Under the pieces are notes generated by a model. It ran no database searches. It saw nothing but the letters and a program-made list of their open reading frames with translations, and was not told the DNA's origin. Below are positions 54,801 to 63,000 of a stretch of 64,000 bases of DNA, piece after piece (within the stretch, counting starts at the first letter, position 1; the number at the start of each line of letters is the position of its first letter). The position numbers and the translations under genes were made by a program. The stretch is taken from contig NZ_JALKBA010000016.1 of NCBI RefSeq assembly GCF_023015805.1, forward strand, positions 1 to 64,000, given 5' to 3'. The stretch is from Cellulophaga sp. F20128. GTDB lineage: Bacteria > Bacteroidota > Bacteroidia > Flavobacteriales > Flavobacteriaceae.

Positions 54801-55010
54801 AAAAGCATATTTGCTGCTTTTTTCAAAAGGAATATAGGTTTCTGATAATTTGGGAGGCTGCTTTTCCTCCAAAAGATTCATACGTTCATTTTGGCTTTTA
54901 TTTCCAATTTCAGCAAAAAAACCGGTGTTCTGGGCATTTAGCGTTCCAAAACTAAAAAAAATGCCAATAACTAAAATATAAGCTTCTAAAAATATTTTAT
55001 GTTGTTTCAT
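51858..55010 (-). CDS. GH2 glycoside hydrolase (cluster 2)
   Basis: 1050 residues from the ATG at 55010; the longer frame starts with GTG at 55052. The N-terminus MKQHKIFLEAYILVIGIFFS ending in FGTLNAQ is a signal peptide. A jelly-roll domain (KNIKVPHFDAPIGKATTFYF, KAHVFLNGAYIGSHEGFFAP), an Ig-like domain and a TIM barrel from IRLRGANTMGFLQQDVYKKN follow. The acid/base is Glu535 (ITYINERFPNG) and the nucleophile Glu626 (CGEFGAEALD), the GEFGAE motif being close to beta-glucuronidase-type GH2. After the barrel come two Ig-like domains and a short alpha/beta tail (KIAFLGNESKINTYLKYNFR). Periplasmic. It lies 98 bp after susD. Confidence 0.9.
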   Translation of the reverse strand: MKQHKIFLEAYILVIGIFFSFGTLNAQNTGFFAEIGNKSQNERMNLLEEKQPPKLSETYIPFEKSSKYAFKEVREISDKKELYKELEVLKRRFIPFMENKAPEIVNTRERLYLTEFQWRQETPEDRQNFFSTLRGEGSWKNIKVPHFDAPIGKATTFYFKKINITPEMLNDRALFVHFKAVDYKAHVFLNGAYIGSHEGFFAPFEFNISKNARIGENELLVQVQNDFTTTGFVAAGKERVFGDKIYGVTGLGYDNFHDGGHQGAAGMGIYQDCYIESRDFIHINDVFVRPLYDDNMVEIRIEVNNYHETNRPIGFNLSIYGQNFEDIVLKDSLIIPSALHVPGIGDLQKPMDWKKSRTNLGYGPNYFTYYVKIPEFRSWSNDSPWLYQAQIKILDNNNTVTDVRKQTFGMRSFAMDTVSIPKGRLYFNNKKIRLRGANTMGFLQQDVYKKNWDQLIEDILLAKLTNMNFLRMTQRPVQPEIYEYADKLGLMLQTDFPTFGGIRYNQWEECVKQVAEMERLVRNHPSNVMITYINERFPNGEGHPHRNMASPEQYFSLFRAMDEAVLKENPDRVIKKSDGDYDPPTPGLPDNHCYNTWYNGQGLGIGKLYKGYWQWVKPDWYYGCGEFGAEALDPVEVMEKYYPKEWLPKNKEEDKNWTANRIYAAQTQKFHYMWYNTQHSLEDWVDASQDHQSWALETVTESFRRDSSMVTFAAHLFIDAWPAGWMKTIMDVDRNPKKGYFAYRNALKPTIVSIRSDRKHFYEGEDISVESWIAHDPNSSPKDYFIQYQLEQNGKIIYSGKNAAVVPHNSSKFQGFLKFKTPQVKKRTPYILRAAVFDGAGNSVDQTTMNIDVFPTVENSNLKKIAFLGNESKINTYLKYNFRETITSNWENANVIWIDQFSDYEKNKEKFDQLAKSGTRIILYNVPIGSHTIGGTNVKILNTSMGSYYFTSPLTGHRFTQNAKPFDFKMWYDEETGYITPFLDKIILAENWSPILATGNTNWTEDHGEAMAAGELKIGDGAIFICQLDLINRIKSNPTAQDFVLKLLFK

Positions 55011-55108
55011 TACTTTAAAAGATTTTTTGTTTAACATAAAAGAAAGTGCCACTGCCGATAGACAATGACACCTTGCAAACTAAACTTAACTAAACTACTT
55101 TTAATTTT

Positions 55109-56731
55109 TTAGTACCCTGGGTTTTGCTCTATGGCAGCACCTACATTACCATCAATAACACGTTGAGGGATTGGAAAAAGGTTGTTTTTTTCTTTTATGG
55201 AATTTCGAGCAGGTTCATACCCAAACCTTTTTGTACGATCGTACAATAAACCGAGTCTACACAATGTTAACATACGAAATTCTTCTCCTAATAATTCTCG
55301 CATACGCTCATCTAAAATGTAATCAATATCTATATCTGAGGCACTAATTAGAGGAGATTGTGCTCTTGTATGGAGTACATTTATATCAGCTGCAGCAAGG
55401 TTCTTCTGACCTTTTCCTAAATAGGCCTCGGCTCTTAATAAATAAGTTTCAGGTAATCTCATTACATAGAAATCTCGGATATAACCATTGTCAGGTTTAC
55501 CATCTATATGTTTATCTGTTCCAAATTTTGACCAATTAGGATACACAAATTGTAAGGTATCTTCCGGGGCAGTTAAAAAAGATTTAGGAATTAAGTCCCC
55601 CTTAGCATAGGGAGGAACATCTGCTCCAAAATAAAATTTTCTTTTAATAACAGCCTCCGTATTTCTTAAATCGTTACCCGTGTTTTTCCAAATGGTGAAA
55701 TTAGCGTGATCTGTTGGCCTAACAAATGATGCGCCTCTTCCGGTCGAATCTGGTGCAACCCCATTATATCCTGCTTTTCTAAAATTCCAAATTCTATTCC
55801 ACCAAGTACGCTCTACGGTAGGTCTTCCAAAATTAACGGTTCCACCACTTAATTTATCTTCAAACTGGGCTACCCATATCGCTTCTTTATTTCCTGTCTC
55901 GTAATTTTGGTTGCCCATTCGAAATAAATCCCAGAAAATGTTTTTTCCTGTTTCATTAGCCCGCGTTCCAAAGCGTCCTGTCATTAATTGGTAATCGCCG
56001 TCTTTACCGTCAATAACACGACTAGCAGCATCTATGGCGCCATCCCAATCTTCTAAACAAATATTAACTTCAGCCAGTAAATGATCTGCTGCTGCTTTAG
56101 TTACTTTCCCTGGATACTTGGCAGTAGTATTCAAATATGTCCGAGCAAATTCCAAGTCTTCCTTAGCAAACTGCCAACATTCTTCCCGCGTATTCCTTTT
56201 AAAATCTACCTTCGGTTCAGTAACCGGTTCATTTACTATTGGCATTCCACCAAAAACATTAGCAAGGTTACGGTATGCAAAAGCACGAAAGAACTTTCCT
56301 TCTGCTATGATTGCATCTCTTTCTTCATTACTGTTCCACTCTACCCCTTCTTTTTGTGCAGCATCGATTACAGTGTTGGAGTTTCTAATAAATTGATATT
56401 GCCAGCTAACCCATCTATCGGTATAAGCTTCAAAAGGTGTGACTAAATTCCAATCATTATAAGCTTGAGTATCACCTAAAGGCCAAAAACATACATCAGT
56501 ACCCAATCCTAAAACCCATGGGTCGCTATCAGCATCTCCCGAATTATAAATTGTTTGTAAAATTCTGTAATTGCTAGCCAAAAGTGTTTCGAACTGGGCT
56601 TTGTTTAAAAAGGCATTCTCTGTTGTAAACGCATCTTTACGTTCCTCTTTCAAAAAATCCTCATCTGAACAGGATACCATGAAAAGCAAACTGCTCAATA
56701 GCATCAAAGTTTTATTTATATATTTTTTCAT
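55109..56731 (-). CDS. susD: SusD-like glycan-binding lipoprotein (cluster 2)
   Basis: 540 residues. Signal MKKYINKTLMLLSSLLFMVSC with lipobox MVSC (Cys21) and a following SDEDFLKE acidic stretch typical of surface-exposed Bacteroidota lipoproteins. SusD marks: NAFLNKAQFETLLASNYRIL, GKFFRAFAYRNLANVFGGMP, AADHLLAEVNICLEDWDGAI, YVMRLPETYLLRAEAYLGKG, ILDERMRELLGEEFRMLTLC, and the usual AAIEQNPGY ending. Partner of the susC gene 19 bp upstream. It binds the oligosaccharide at the outer face. It differs strongly from the cluster 1 SusD, so the two pairs probably take different glycans. Confidence 0.95.
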   Translation of the reverse strand: MKKYINKTLMLLSSLLFMVSCSDEDFLKEERKDAFTTENAFLNKAQFETLLASNYRILQTIYNSGDADSDPWVLGLGTDVCFWPLGDTQAYNDWNLVTPFEAYTDRWVSWQYQFIRNSNTVIDAAQKEGVEWNSNEERDAIIAEGKFFRAFAYRNLANVFGGMPIVNEPVTEPKVDFKRNTREECWQFAKEDLEFARTYLNTTAKYPGKVTKAAADHLLAEVNICLEDWDGAIDAASRVIDGKDGDYQLMTGRFGTRANETGKNIFWDLFRMGNQNYETGNKEAIWVAQFEDKLSGGTVNFGRPTVERTWWNRIWNFRKAGYNGVAPDSTGRGASFVRPTDHANFTIWKNTGNDLRNTEAVIKRKFYFGADVPPYAKGDLIPKSFLTAPEDTLQFVYPNWSKFGTDKHIDGKPDNGYIRDFYVMRLPETYLLRAEAYLGKGQKNLAAADINVLHTRAQSPLISASDIDIDYILDERMRELLGEEFRMLTLCRLGLLYDRTKRFGYEPARNSIKEKNNLFPIPQRVIDGNVGAAIEQNPGY

Positions 56732-56750
56732 GTTTTATTAATTTATTTAA

Positions 56751-59700
56751 TTAGAAACTAAGGTTTACACCTAGCGTAAATGTACGTATTACGGGACTTG
56801 AGCTTGCGAGTTGACCAGCGTTCTCTGGATCTAGGCCAACCCAATCTGTTTTGGTCAATAGATTTTTCCCTGTGAGGTATAACTTGAGTTCCTTAACCCC
56901 TAACAATTCTTTAACTCCATCATCAAAATTATAGGCCAGAGAAACATTCTGTAATCGAACAAACCCCCGATTTTGATAGAAACCATAACCAAATGGATTA
57001 CTGTAATTAGGTCGTGGAACAATATTACTTTGGTTATCAGGCATCCAGTATTCTCTTCCTGAAATCCAATTTGCGACATGGTTATTATTAGTAGATGTTC
57101 CTAAAAAAGCGCGCTGATTGCCGCTTAGATAATGATTTCCTTTTCCACCTCCAGAAACAATATTAATATCGAAATAAAGTTGAAAATTTTTATAATGAAA
57201 AGTATTGGTTATGTTGGCTCTATAATTAGGTGAAGAATTTCCTATTATCGAGCGATCATCTGCATCAATCTTTCCATCAGGTTCACCTGTTAAGTTACCT
57301 TCATTATCTCTACCGTTAATATCAACAATTTTTAGATCACCAGGGTTTCCTCCATAAGTATCTAAGTAATCGGAATCTTCAGTTTGAACAACCCCGTCAA
57401 TAGTAAAGTCATAAATAGAACTTAACGACTCACCAATAAACCATCTATTGCCTATATCGTCATCTTCAATACCATCACCGTCAGCATCTATACCTACAAT
57501 ACTAACTAATTTATTACGGTTGTACCAAAATGTCATTCCTGTGCTCCATTCAAAATCTTTAGAGGAAACATTAACTGTTTTTAAAGAAACCTCAAGACCT
57601 TTATTATCTAATTGCCCTATATTGGTTCTAACTTGACCAAAACCGGTAAAAGGGGGTAATCTGCGTGAAAGTAATTGATCTGTTGTTTCACTTTTATAAA
57701 CATCGATATCGCCTGAAACGCGATTTTTAAACAAAGAAAAGTTTACTCCTAAATTTAAAGAGGTGGTAGTTTCCCAAGACAATGTCTTATTTGCAAGATT
57801 GGATTGATTTATGGTATTAAAAGTTTGGTCCCCAAAAATAGTAGCACCACCACTAACACCTGCTAGGGTTTCGTATGGACTAATTCCTAAGTTTCCGTTT
57901 TCTCCATAAGAGGCTCTAAATTTTAGATGATTAATTTGTGGGATTCCATTTTTTATAAAATCTTCTTCACTTACGGTCCAAGCAACCGCAACTCCGGGAA
58001 ATTCACCAAATTTGTGCCCCTCTGAAAACGCAGAATACCCATCTCTTCGATATGTAGCTGTTAAATGATACTTGTCTTTAAAAATATAATTTAAGCGAGC
58101 AAAGTATCCCACATTGCTACTTTCGGTTATTGATGTACCCCCCCCCTTTCTTTCAGGATTAGCAAACTGAAGTCCGTAGAAACCCAAAACACTTGAACCT
58201 GCTTCTTTAAAATCTGTACCACTAAAGCTAACTGCCTCCCTTTCAAACTTATCCTTAGTATAACCTAAAAGCCCTGTTATTTTATGGTTACCAAAACTCT
58301 TATCATAAGATAATACATTATCTAGTACCCAACTATTTGAAGTAGTTGTACTCTTGGATCCACTAGTCCTATCCAGAAATTGCTGAGGATCAGAAAGTTG
58401 ACTTTCGACATCTGGATTAACAAAACTCATCTCATGGGCAAAAAAACCATCATCAAATACGCGTCTACTTTGTGTGTAACTCGTTTTAAAACTCAAACCC
58501 TCTATGCCAGGAATCTCAACTTTCATAAATCCAGTTCCTCTTATTCCCCAACGCTTGTCTAAATCGTCATTGTAGAAATTAGAATAGGGGTTGACCAGCA
58601 AACTAGGTGTTGGGTATTTATCAAGTACTTCACCTTCTCTTCCTTGAAGCCATTTATAACTATATGGTGTATATCCTGTAGCTTGATTGATATTTGGTGA
58701 AAAACCGGTATAATCCTGAGAATCATATCGGGTAGTTAACCCATAGGAAAGCCAATCCGTAATTTTATTTTCAATTTTAGCTGACAAATTGAAAGATGTA
58801 AAATCATCACCGTCCAATACCCCTTTTTGCTCAAGTAGAGATCCAGACACATAATAGTTAGTTTTATCCGTTCTCCCAGAAATGCTTACTTGATAATTTT
58901 GAATTGGAGCAAATTGACTAATTTCTTTTAACCAGTCCATTTGATGACCTGCTTGGTATGCCGCATATTCTTTGGCTGAAAGAATATTTTCAGTGCTTAA
59001 ATCAGTTACATTTCTTAGACTAAGATTATCTGCTCTATATTTTAAAAATTCATCTCCGCTTTTCATTTTTGGCAAACGTGTCCAGTTCTGAACGCCCGTA
59101 TAATGATTAAAGCTGATTGTTGGTTTTTCAGATTTCCCCCTTTTAGTAGTTACAATAATAACACCATTAGCTGATCTAGATCCATAAATTGCAGCCGAAC
59201 TAGCATCTTTCAACACATCAATAGTTGCTATATCATCATTACCTATTTGATTCAAGGAACCATCAAAAATAACTCCATCTAAAACAATTAAGGGAGCATT
59301 GCTAGCGGAAATTGAATTCTGTCCTCGCACCAATAAACCGGGTGAACCTCCAGCACTGGATATAGCTCCAATATCAACACCTGGAGTTGTTCCTTGCAGT
59401 AACTGCAATAAGTTGGTAGTGGATTGAATGGCAAGCGGACTGTTTTCAACAGTTACACTTGACACAGAACCGGTAAGGTCTTTTCGAGTAGTAGTTCCGT
59501 ATCCTATCACAACAATCTCATCCAATCTGGAAGCATCCTCCTCCATCATAATATTAAGTTGTGTTTGCCCTTCGAGTTTTAATTCTTTAGTTTTCAATCC
59601 TAAATAGGAAAACACTAAGGTTGCATTGGCAGTACTAACCGAAATGGAATAACTTCCATCAAAAGCGGTTACCACACCATTCATTGTATTTTTCTCAATA

Positions 59701-59828
59701 ATATTGACCCCTAATATGGGTACCGAACTGGCATCCACAACGGTTCCTGTCACCTTTATTGATTGGGCACTAACAATATTTAGTGAAGCCAAGCAAATTG
59801 CAATAAATAATAAACATATTTTTTTCAT
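56751..59828 (-). CDS. susC: SusC-like TonB-dependent transporter (cluster 2)
   Basis: 1025 residues from the ATG at 59828; a TTG 39 bp upstream would put extra residues before the signal peptide MKKICLLFIAICLASLNIVS. The carboxypeptidase-like domain (IKVTGTVVDASSVPILGVNI) and LDEIVVIGYGTTTRKDLTGS precede the plug (IQSTTNLLQLLQGTTPGVDI, NAPLIVLDGVIFDG, VLKDASSAAIYGSRSANGVI). The barrel ends VIRTFTLGVNLSF. A run of nine C on the + strand (58138-58146) encodes GGG inside the barrel. It imports oligosaccharides together with the cluster 2 SusD. The promoter 59865-59893 fits the Bacteroidota consensus exactly, and three TTWTCGGAA repeats stand directly upstream. Confidence 0.96.
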   Translation of the reverse strand: MKKICLLFIAICLASLNIVSAQSIKVTGTVVDASSVPILGVNIIEKNTMNGVVTAFDGSYSISVSTANATLVFSYLGLKTKELKLEGQTQLNIMMEEDASRLDEIVVIGYGTTTRKDLTGSVSSVTVENSPLAIQSTTNLLQLLQGTTPGVDIGAISSAGGSPGLLVRGQNSISASNAPLIVLDGVIFDGSLNQIGNDDIATIDVLKDASSAAIYGSRSANGVIIVTTKRGKSEKPTISFNHYTGVQNWTRLPKMKSGDEFLKYRADNLSLRNVTDLSTENILSAKEYAAYQAGHQMDWLKEISQFAPIQNYQVSISGRTDKTNYYVSGSLLEQKGVLDGDDFTSFNLSAKIENKITDWLSYGLTTRYDSQDYTGFSPNINQATGYTPYSYKWLQGREGEVLDKYPTPSLLVNPYSNFYNDDLDKRWGIRGTGFMKVEIPGIEGLSFKTSYTQSRRVFDDGFFAHEMSFVNPDVESQLSDPQQFLDRTSGSKSTTTSNSWVLDNVLSYDKSFGNHKITGLLGYTKDKFEREAVSFSGTDFKEAGSSVLGFYGLQFANPERKGGGTSITESSNVGYFARLNYIFKDKYHLTATYRRDGYSAFSEGHKFGEFPGVAVAWTVSEEDFIKNGIPQINHLKFRASYGENGNLGISPYETLAGVSGGATIFGDQTFNTINQSNLANKTLSWETTTSLNLGVNFSLFKNRVSGDIDVYKSETTDQLLSRRLPPFTGFGQVRTNIGQLDNKGLEVSLKTVNVSSKDFEWSTGMTFWYNRNKLVSIVGIDADGDGIEDDDIGNRWFIGESLSSIYDFTIDGVVQTEDSDYLDTYGGNPGDLKIVDINGRDNEGNLTGEPDGKIDADDRSIIGNSSPNYRANITNTFHYKNFQLYFDINIVSGGGKGNHYLSGNQRAFLGTSTNNNHVANWISGREYWMPDNQSNIVPRPNYSNPFGYGFYQNRGFVRLQNVSLAYNFDDGVKELLGVKELKLYLTGKNLLTKTDWVGLDPENAGQLASSSPVIRTFTLGVNLSF
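58138..58146 (-). repeat. Nine-base homopolymer in susC
   Basis: Nine consecutive C on the + strand, read as GGG GGG GGT (three Gly, after PERK) on the coding strand. Slippage by one base would frameshift susC mid-barrel. Confidence 0.9.
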
Positions 59829-59864
59829 AAATGATACAGTTTGGTTATTAATAGCCAATAATAA

Positions 59865-59893
59865 CAAACATAAACCCCCTTCAGTAGAACAAA
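59865..59893 (-). promoter_or_regulatory. susC (cluster 2) promoter
   Basis: Minus-strand TTTG (59890-59893), 17 bp, TATGTTTG (59865-59872), matching the Bacteroidota -33/-7 consensus. The start codon lies about 37 bp downstream of the -7 box. Confidence 0.65.
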
Positions 59894-59912
59894 TCCGTTT
59901 AATTCTAAATGA

Positions 59913-59961
59913 TTATCGGAACACTAAAACGTTATCGGAAAAGTGTAGTCCATTTTCGGAA
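59913..59961. promoter_or_regulatory. Triple direct repeat, candidate HTCS site
   Basis: TTATCGGAA at 59913-59921 and 59932-59940 and TTTTCGGAA at 59953-59961, spaced 19 and 21 bp, about two helical turns. They lie between the divergent susC and HTCS genes, about 20 bp upstream of the susC -33 box. Confidence 0.6.
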
Positions 59962-59989
59962 TTAAGCGCCTATTTTCTATTCAAAACCA

Positions 59990-59998
59990 TATATTTAC
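59990..59998 (+). promoter_or_regulatory. HTCS -7 box
   Basis: TATATTTAC, close to TAnnTTTG, 24 bp before the HTCS ATG on the + strand. No consensus -33 TTTG is apparent. Confidence 0.3.
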
Positions 59999-60021
59999 AT
60001 CTCATTTTAAGTGTATTTCAA

Positions 60022-63000
60022 ATGAATATTCAAAAATTATTATTGGTATTTATTCTAATTTTTTTATTGGTTGGAAAATTTAGCCATGCCCAGTTTATTA
60101 ATTACACGAAAAAAGAAAGATTGTCCTCCAACAATATTGAGCATATTAGTGAAGATGATGAAGGTTTAATTTATATTTCTGGCTACTATGGCTTAAACGT
60201 TTTTAATGGCAGTGATTTTAAAATTTATAACCAAAATAACACCGAAGGATTTAGCAACGAAATATCTTGTACTTTACAGTTAAATAAAGGATACGTTCTA
60301 ATTGGCACATTGGATAAAGGACTTTATCTAATGGATAAATATGAGCAAAAAATAATGCCTTTAAACATATCTACAAATCCCAAAAACGACCCAATCGCCA
60401 TTCGGGAACTATTTTTGGATAAAAATGGAAATATTTGGCTTGGCTTACAAGATGGAAAACTAATAACCTTTAGTAGTACAGAGGTAACAAAACCAACCTC
60501 AATTAGGAAAACAATTCAACCTATTACCGTAACCAATACTAACTTCACAATTAAATCCATTATAGAATCAGGCCCTTATATTTTAGTCGCGGGCAATGAT
60601 TCTCAAATTATTAGGATAAAAAAAGATAGTAACAATTATATTATTGATAATCCGATAGTGTTAAAAGAAATTGATCAAGTTTACTGCATGATTATTTTGA
60701 AAAACAATTTGTTTATAGGTACTGAAAATGGAGTTTTCCAGATAAAAAACGTTGATTATATTGACAAACAAAAACCTATTCTCTTGGATACTATATGGAG
60801 ATTAAAGGGTTCAATCATTAGAAGTATATCGGTCCACAACAACAACCTATGGATAGGATCTGAAGGAGAAGGACTTTATAAATATAATAGTAGTGGTAAA
60901 GAATTAGAGCATTTCCTCTATTTAGAAAACAAAAAGAATGCCATTAACTCTAATTATGTACTTAACACCTTGGTAGACAGCAATGAAAACTTATGGATAG
61001 GCACTTGGTTTGGAGGTATAAACATATTAGACTTAAATGAAAATAATTTTAAATTTATTTATGATAGCCAAAGTGAGGTTGACCTTTTTTCAAATATTGT
61101 ATGGGCCATTTCGAAAACAATGGAAGGGGTGTATTATCTCGGAACACATGGAAACGGTTTATGTAAATATTCACTAAAAGATAAAAGTTTTGTTTCCATT
61201 CTAAAAACCCCTGAGTTAAAATCAATATCCACTTTATATTATGACGAACTTTTAAAACTTTTATTCATTGGAACATGGGAAAATGGAGTTAAAGTTTTTG
61301 ATCCAATCAAAGGGAAATTAGTAACCAACGAATTCGATTTTAGCATTCTTTCTAAAGAAAGAATCTACACAATTACCAAGGGTCCTGATGGTAATCTATG
61401 GATAGGTAGTTTTAACAAGGGATTGTTTTCATTCTCTTTCAAAGAAAACAAACTAGAAAAATTTCAACTTTCCGCTGATGAAGGATTAAACAATACAGAT
61501 ATTCGATGTTTATTAACTGACAACAACAATAAACGCCTATGGATTGGATCTATTAAGAATGGGCTCTTTACCATAGAATTTACAAATAAAAATAAGGAAA
61601 AAAGAATAACTCATTTTCCGAAGTTTAAGGATCCTATAAAAAAAATAAATGCGGAAAACCTATTTCAGGATTCTAATTGTAATATATGGATATTATGTCG
61701 AAATGGCATCGGTAAGGTAGAGCCTAATAGTTTACCAGTGAAATTACCAATTTTAAATGGTGCGATTACTACAGGAATGGTAGAAGATGCTAAAAACCAA
61801 TTATGGATAAGTACTTACAATGGCATTTATATATATAATCCTAAAACTCAAAAAATCACTCCTCTTTTACCAAACTATACTTTTTCTGACATTCTTTTTA
61901 TCCCAGAATCAGAGCTAGTTTTAGTTGCGTCGGACAATGGCCTTCTTAAAGCCAGTGCTATACAACCTAATGAACAACTTAATTCTCCCAATATTTCCTT
62001 TTCACATTTAAAAATTTTAGACAAATTAATAAAACCACTTGATAAATATAAAGGAGTTAGGGTATTACCTAAAAATTTAAATTATTGTGATTCATTAATT
62101 CTTCCCTATTTTTCCCAAACGTTTTCAATAGGCTTAAATGCTATTTCCTTTATTGGTAATACTAAAGAAAAGTTGCGATATCGACTTCATAACTTTGAAT
62201 CAGGATGGAATTTATCTCACGACCGTTCTGCTACAGCATCCTACACTAATGTACCACCCGGAAATTACAAATTTGAAGTACAGGCCTCTAATAGTAAAGG
62301 AGAATGGGGGGGCAATATTCGCACATTAACTATTATCAAGGAGCAACCTTGGTGGACAACCTCTCTGGCCTATTTGGTGTATTTTATAATTTTAACGCTT
62401 ATTATCTATATAATTTATAGAGAAATTAGGGATAGAGTACGTATGCGGCAAGAACTAAAAATTGAAAAAATTAAGCAGGAACGAGAATTTGAAATTTATC
62501 AGCAAAAAATGTCTTTCTTCACGAACGTATCCCATGATATACGGACACCGCTAACTTTAATACTAGGTCCACTTGAGGAAATTCTAAACAACTACAACAT
62601 AGAAAAAGCCGTTGAATTAAAACTTCAGCGAATGCTAAAAAATTCACGCATGCTTCTGAGTTTGGTGAATCAAATTTTAGATTTCAGAAAAGCTGAATCT
62701 GATAATATAAAATTAAATTTAAAGCAAATTGATCTAAATTCTTTTGTGCAAAATGTCCATTATCAATTTAGTGAATTAGCCCAAAATAAAGAAATTGATC
62801 TAGATATATCTTCTCCCGATGAAAAGATTTGGGTAGTCGCGGACCCACAAAAATTAGAATCAATTTTTTTTAATTTGATATCCAATGCAATAAAATTCAC
62901 ACCAAAATATGGTCAGATAATGATCCATTTTAATATGGATAAAGACTTTATTACAATTATTGTAAAAGATACGGGAATGGGTATTCCTGAAGATGAATTG

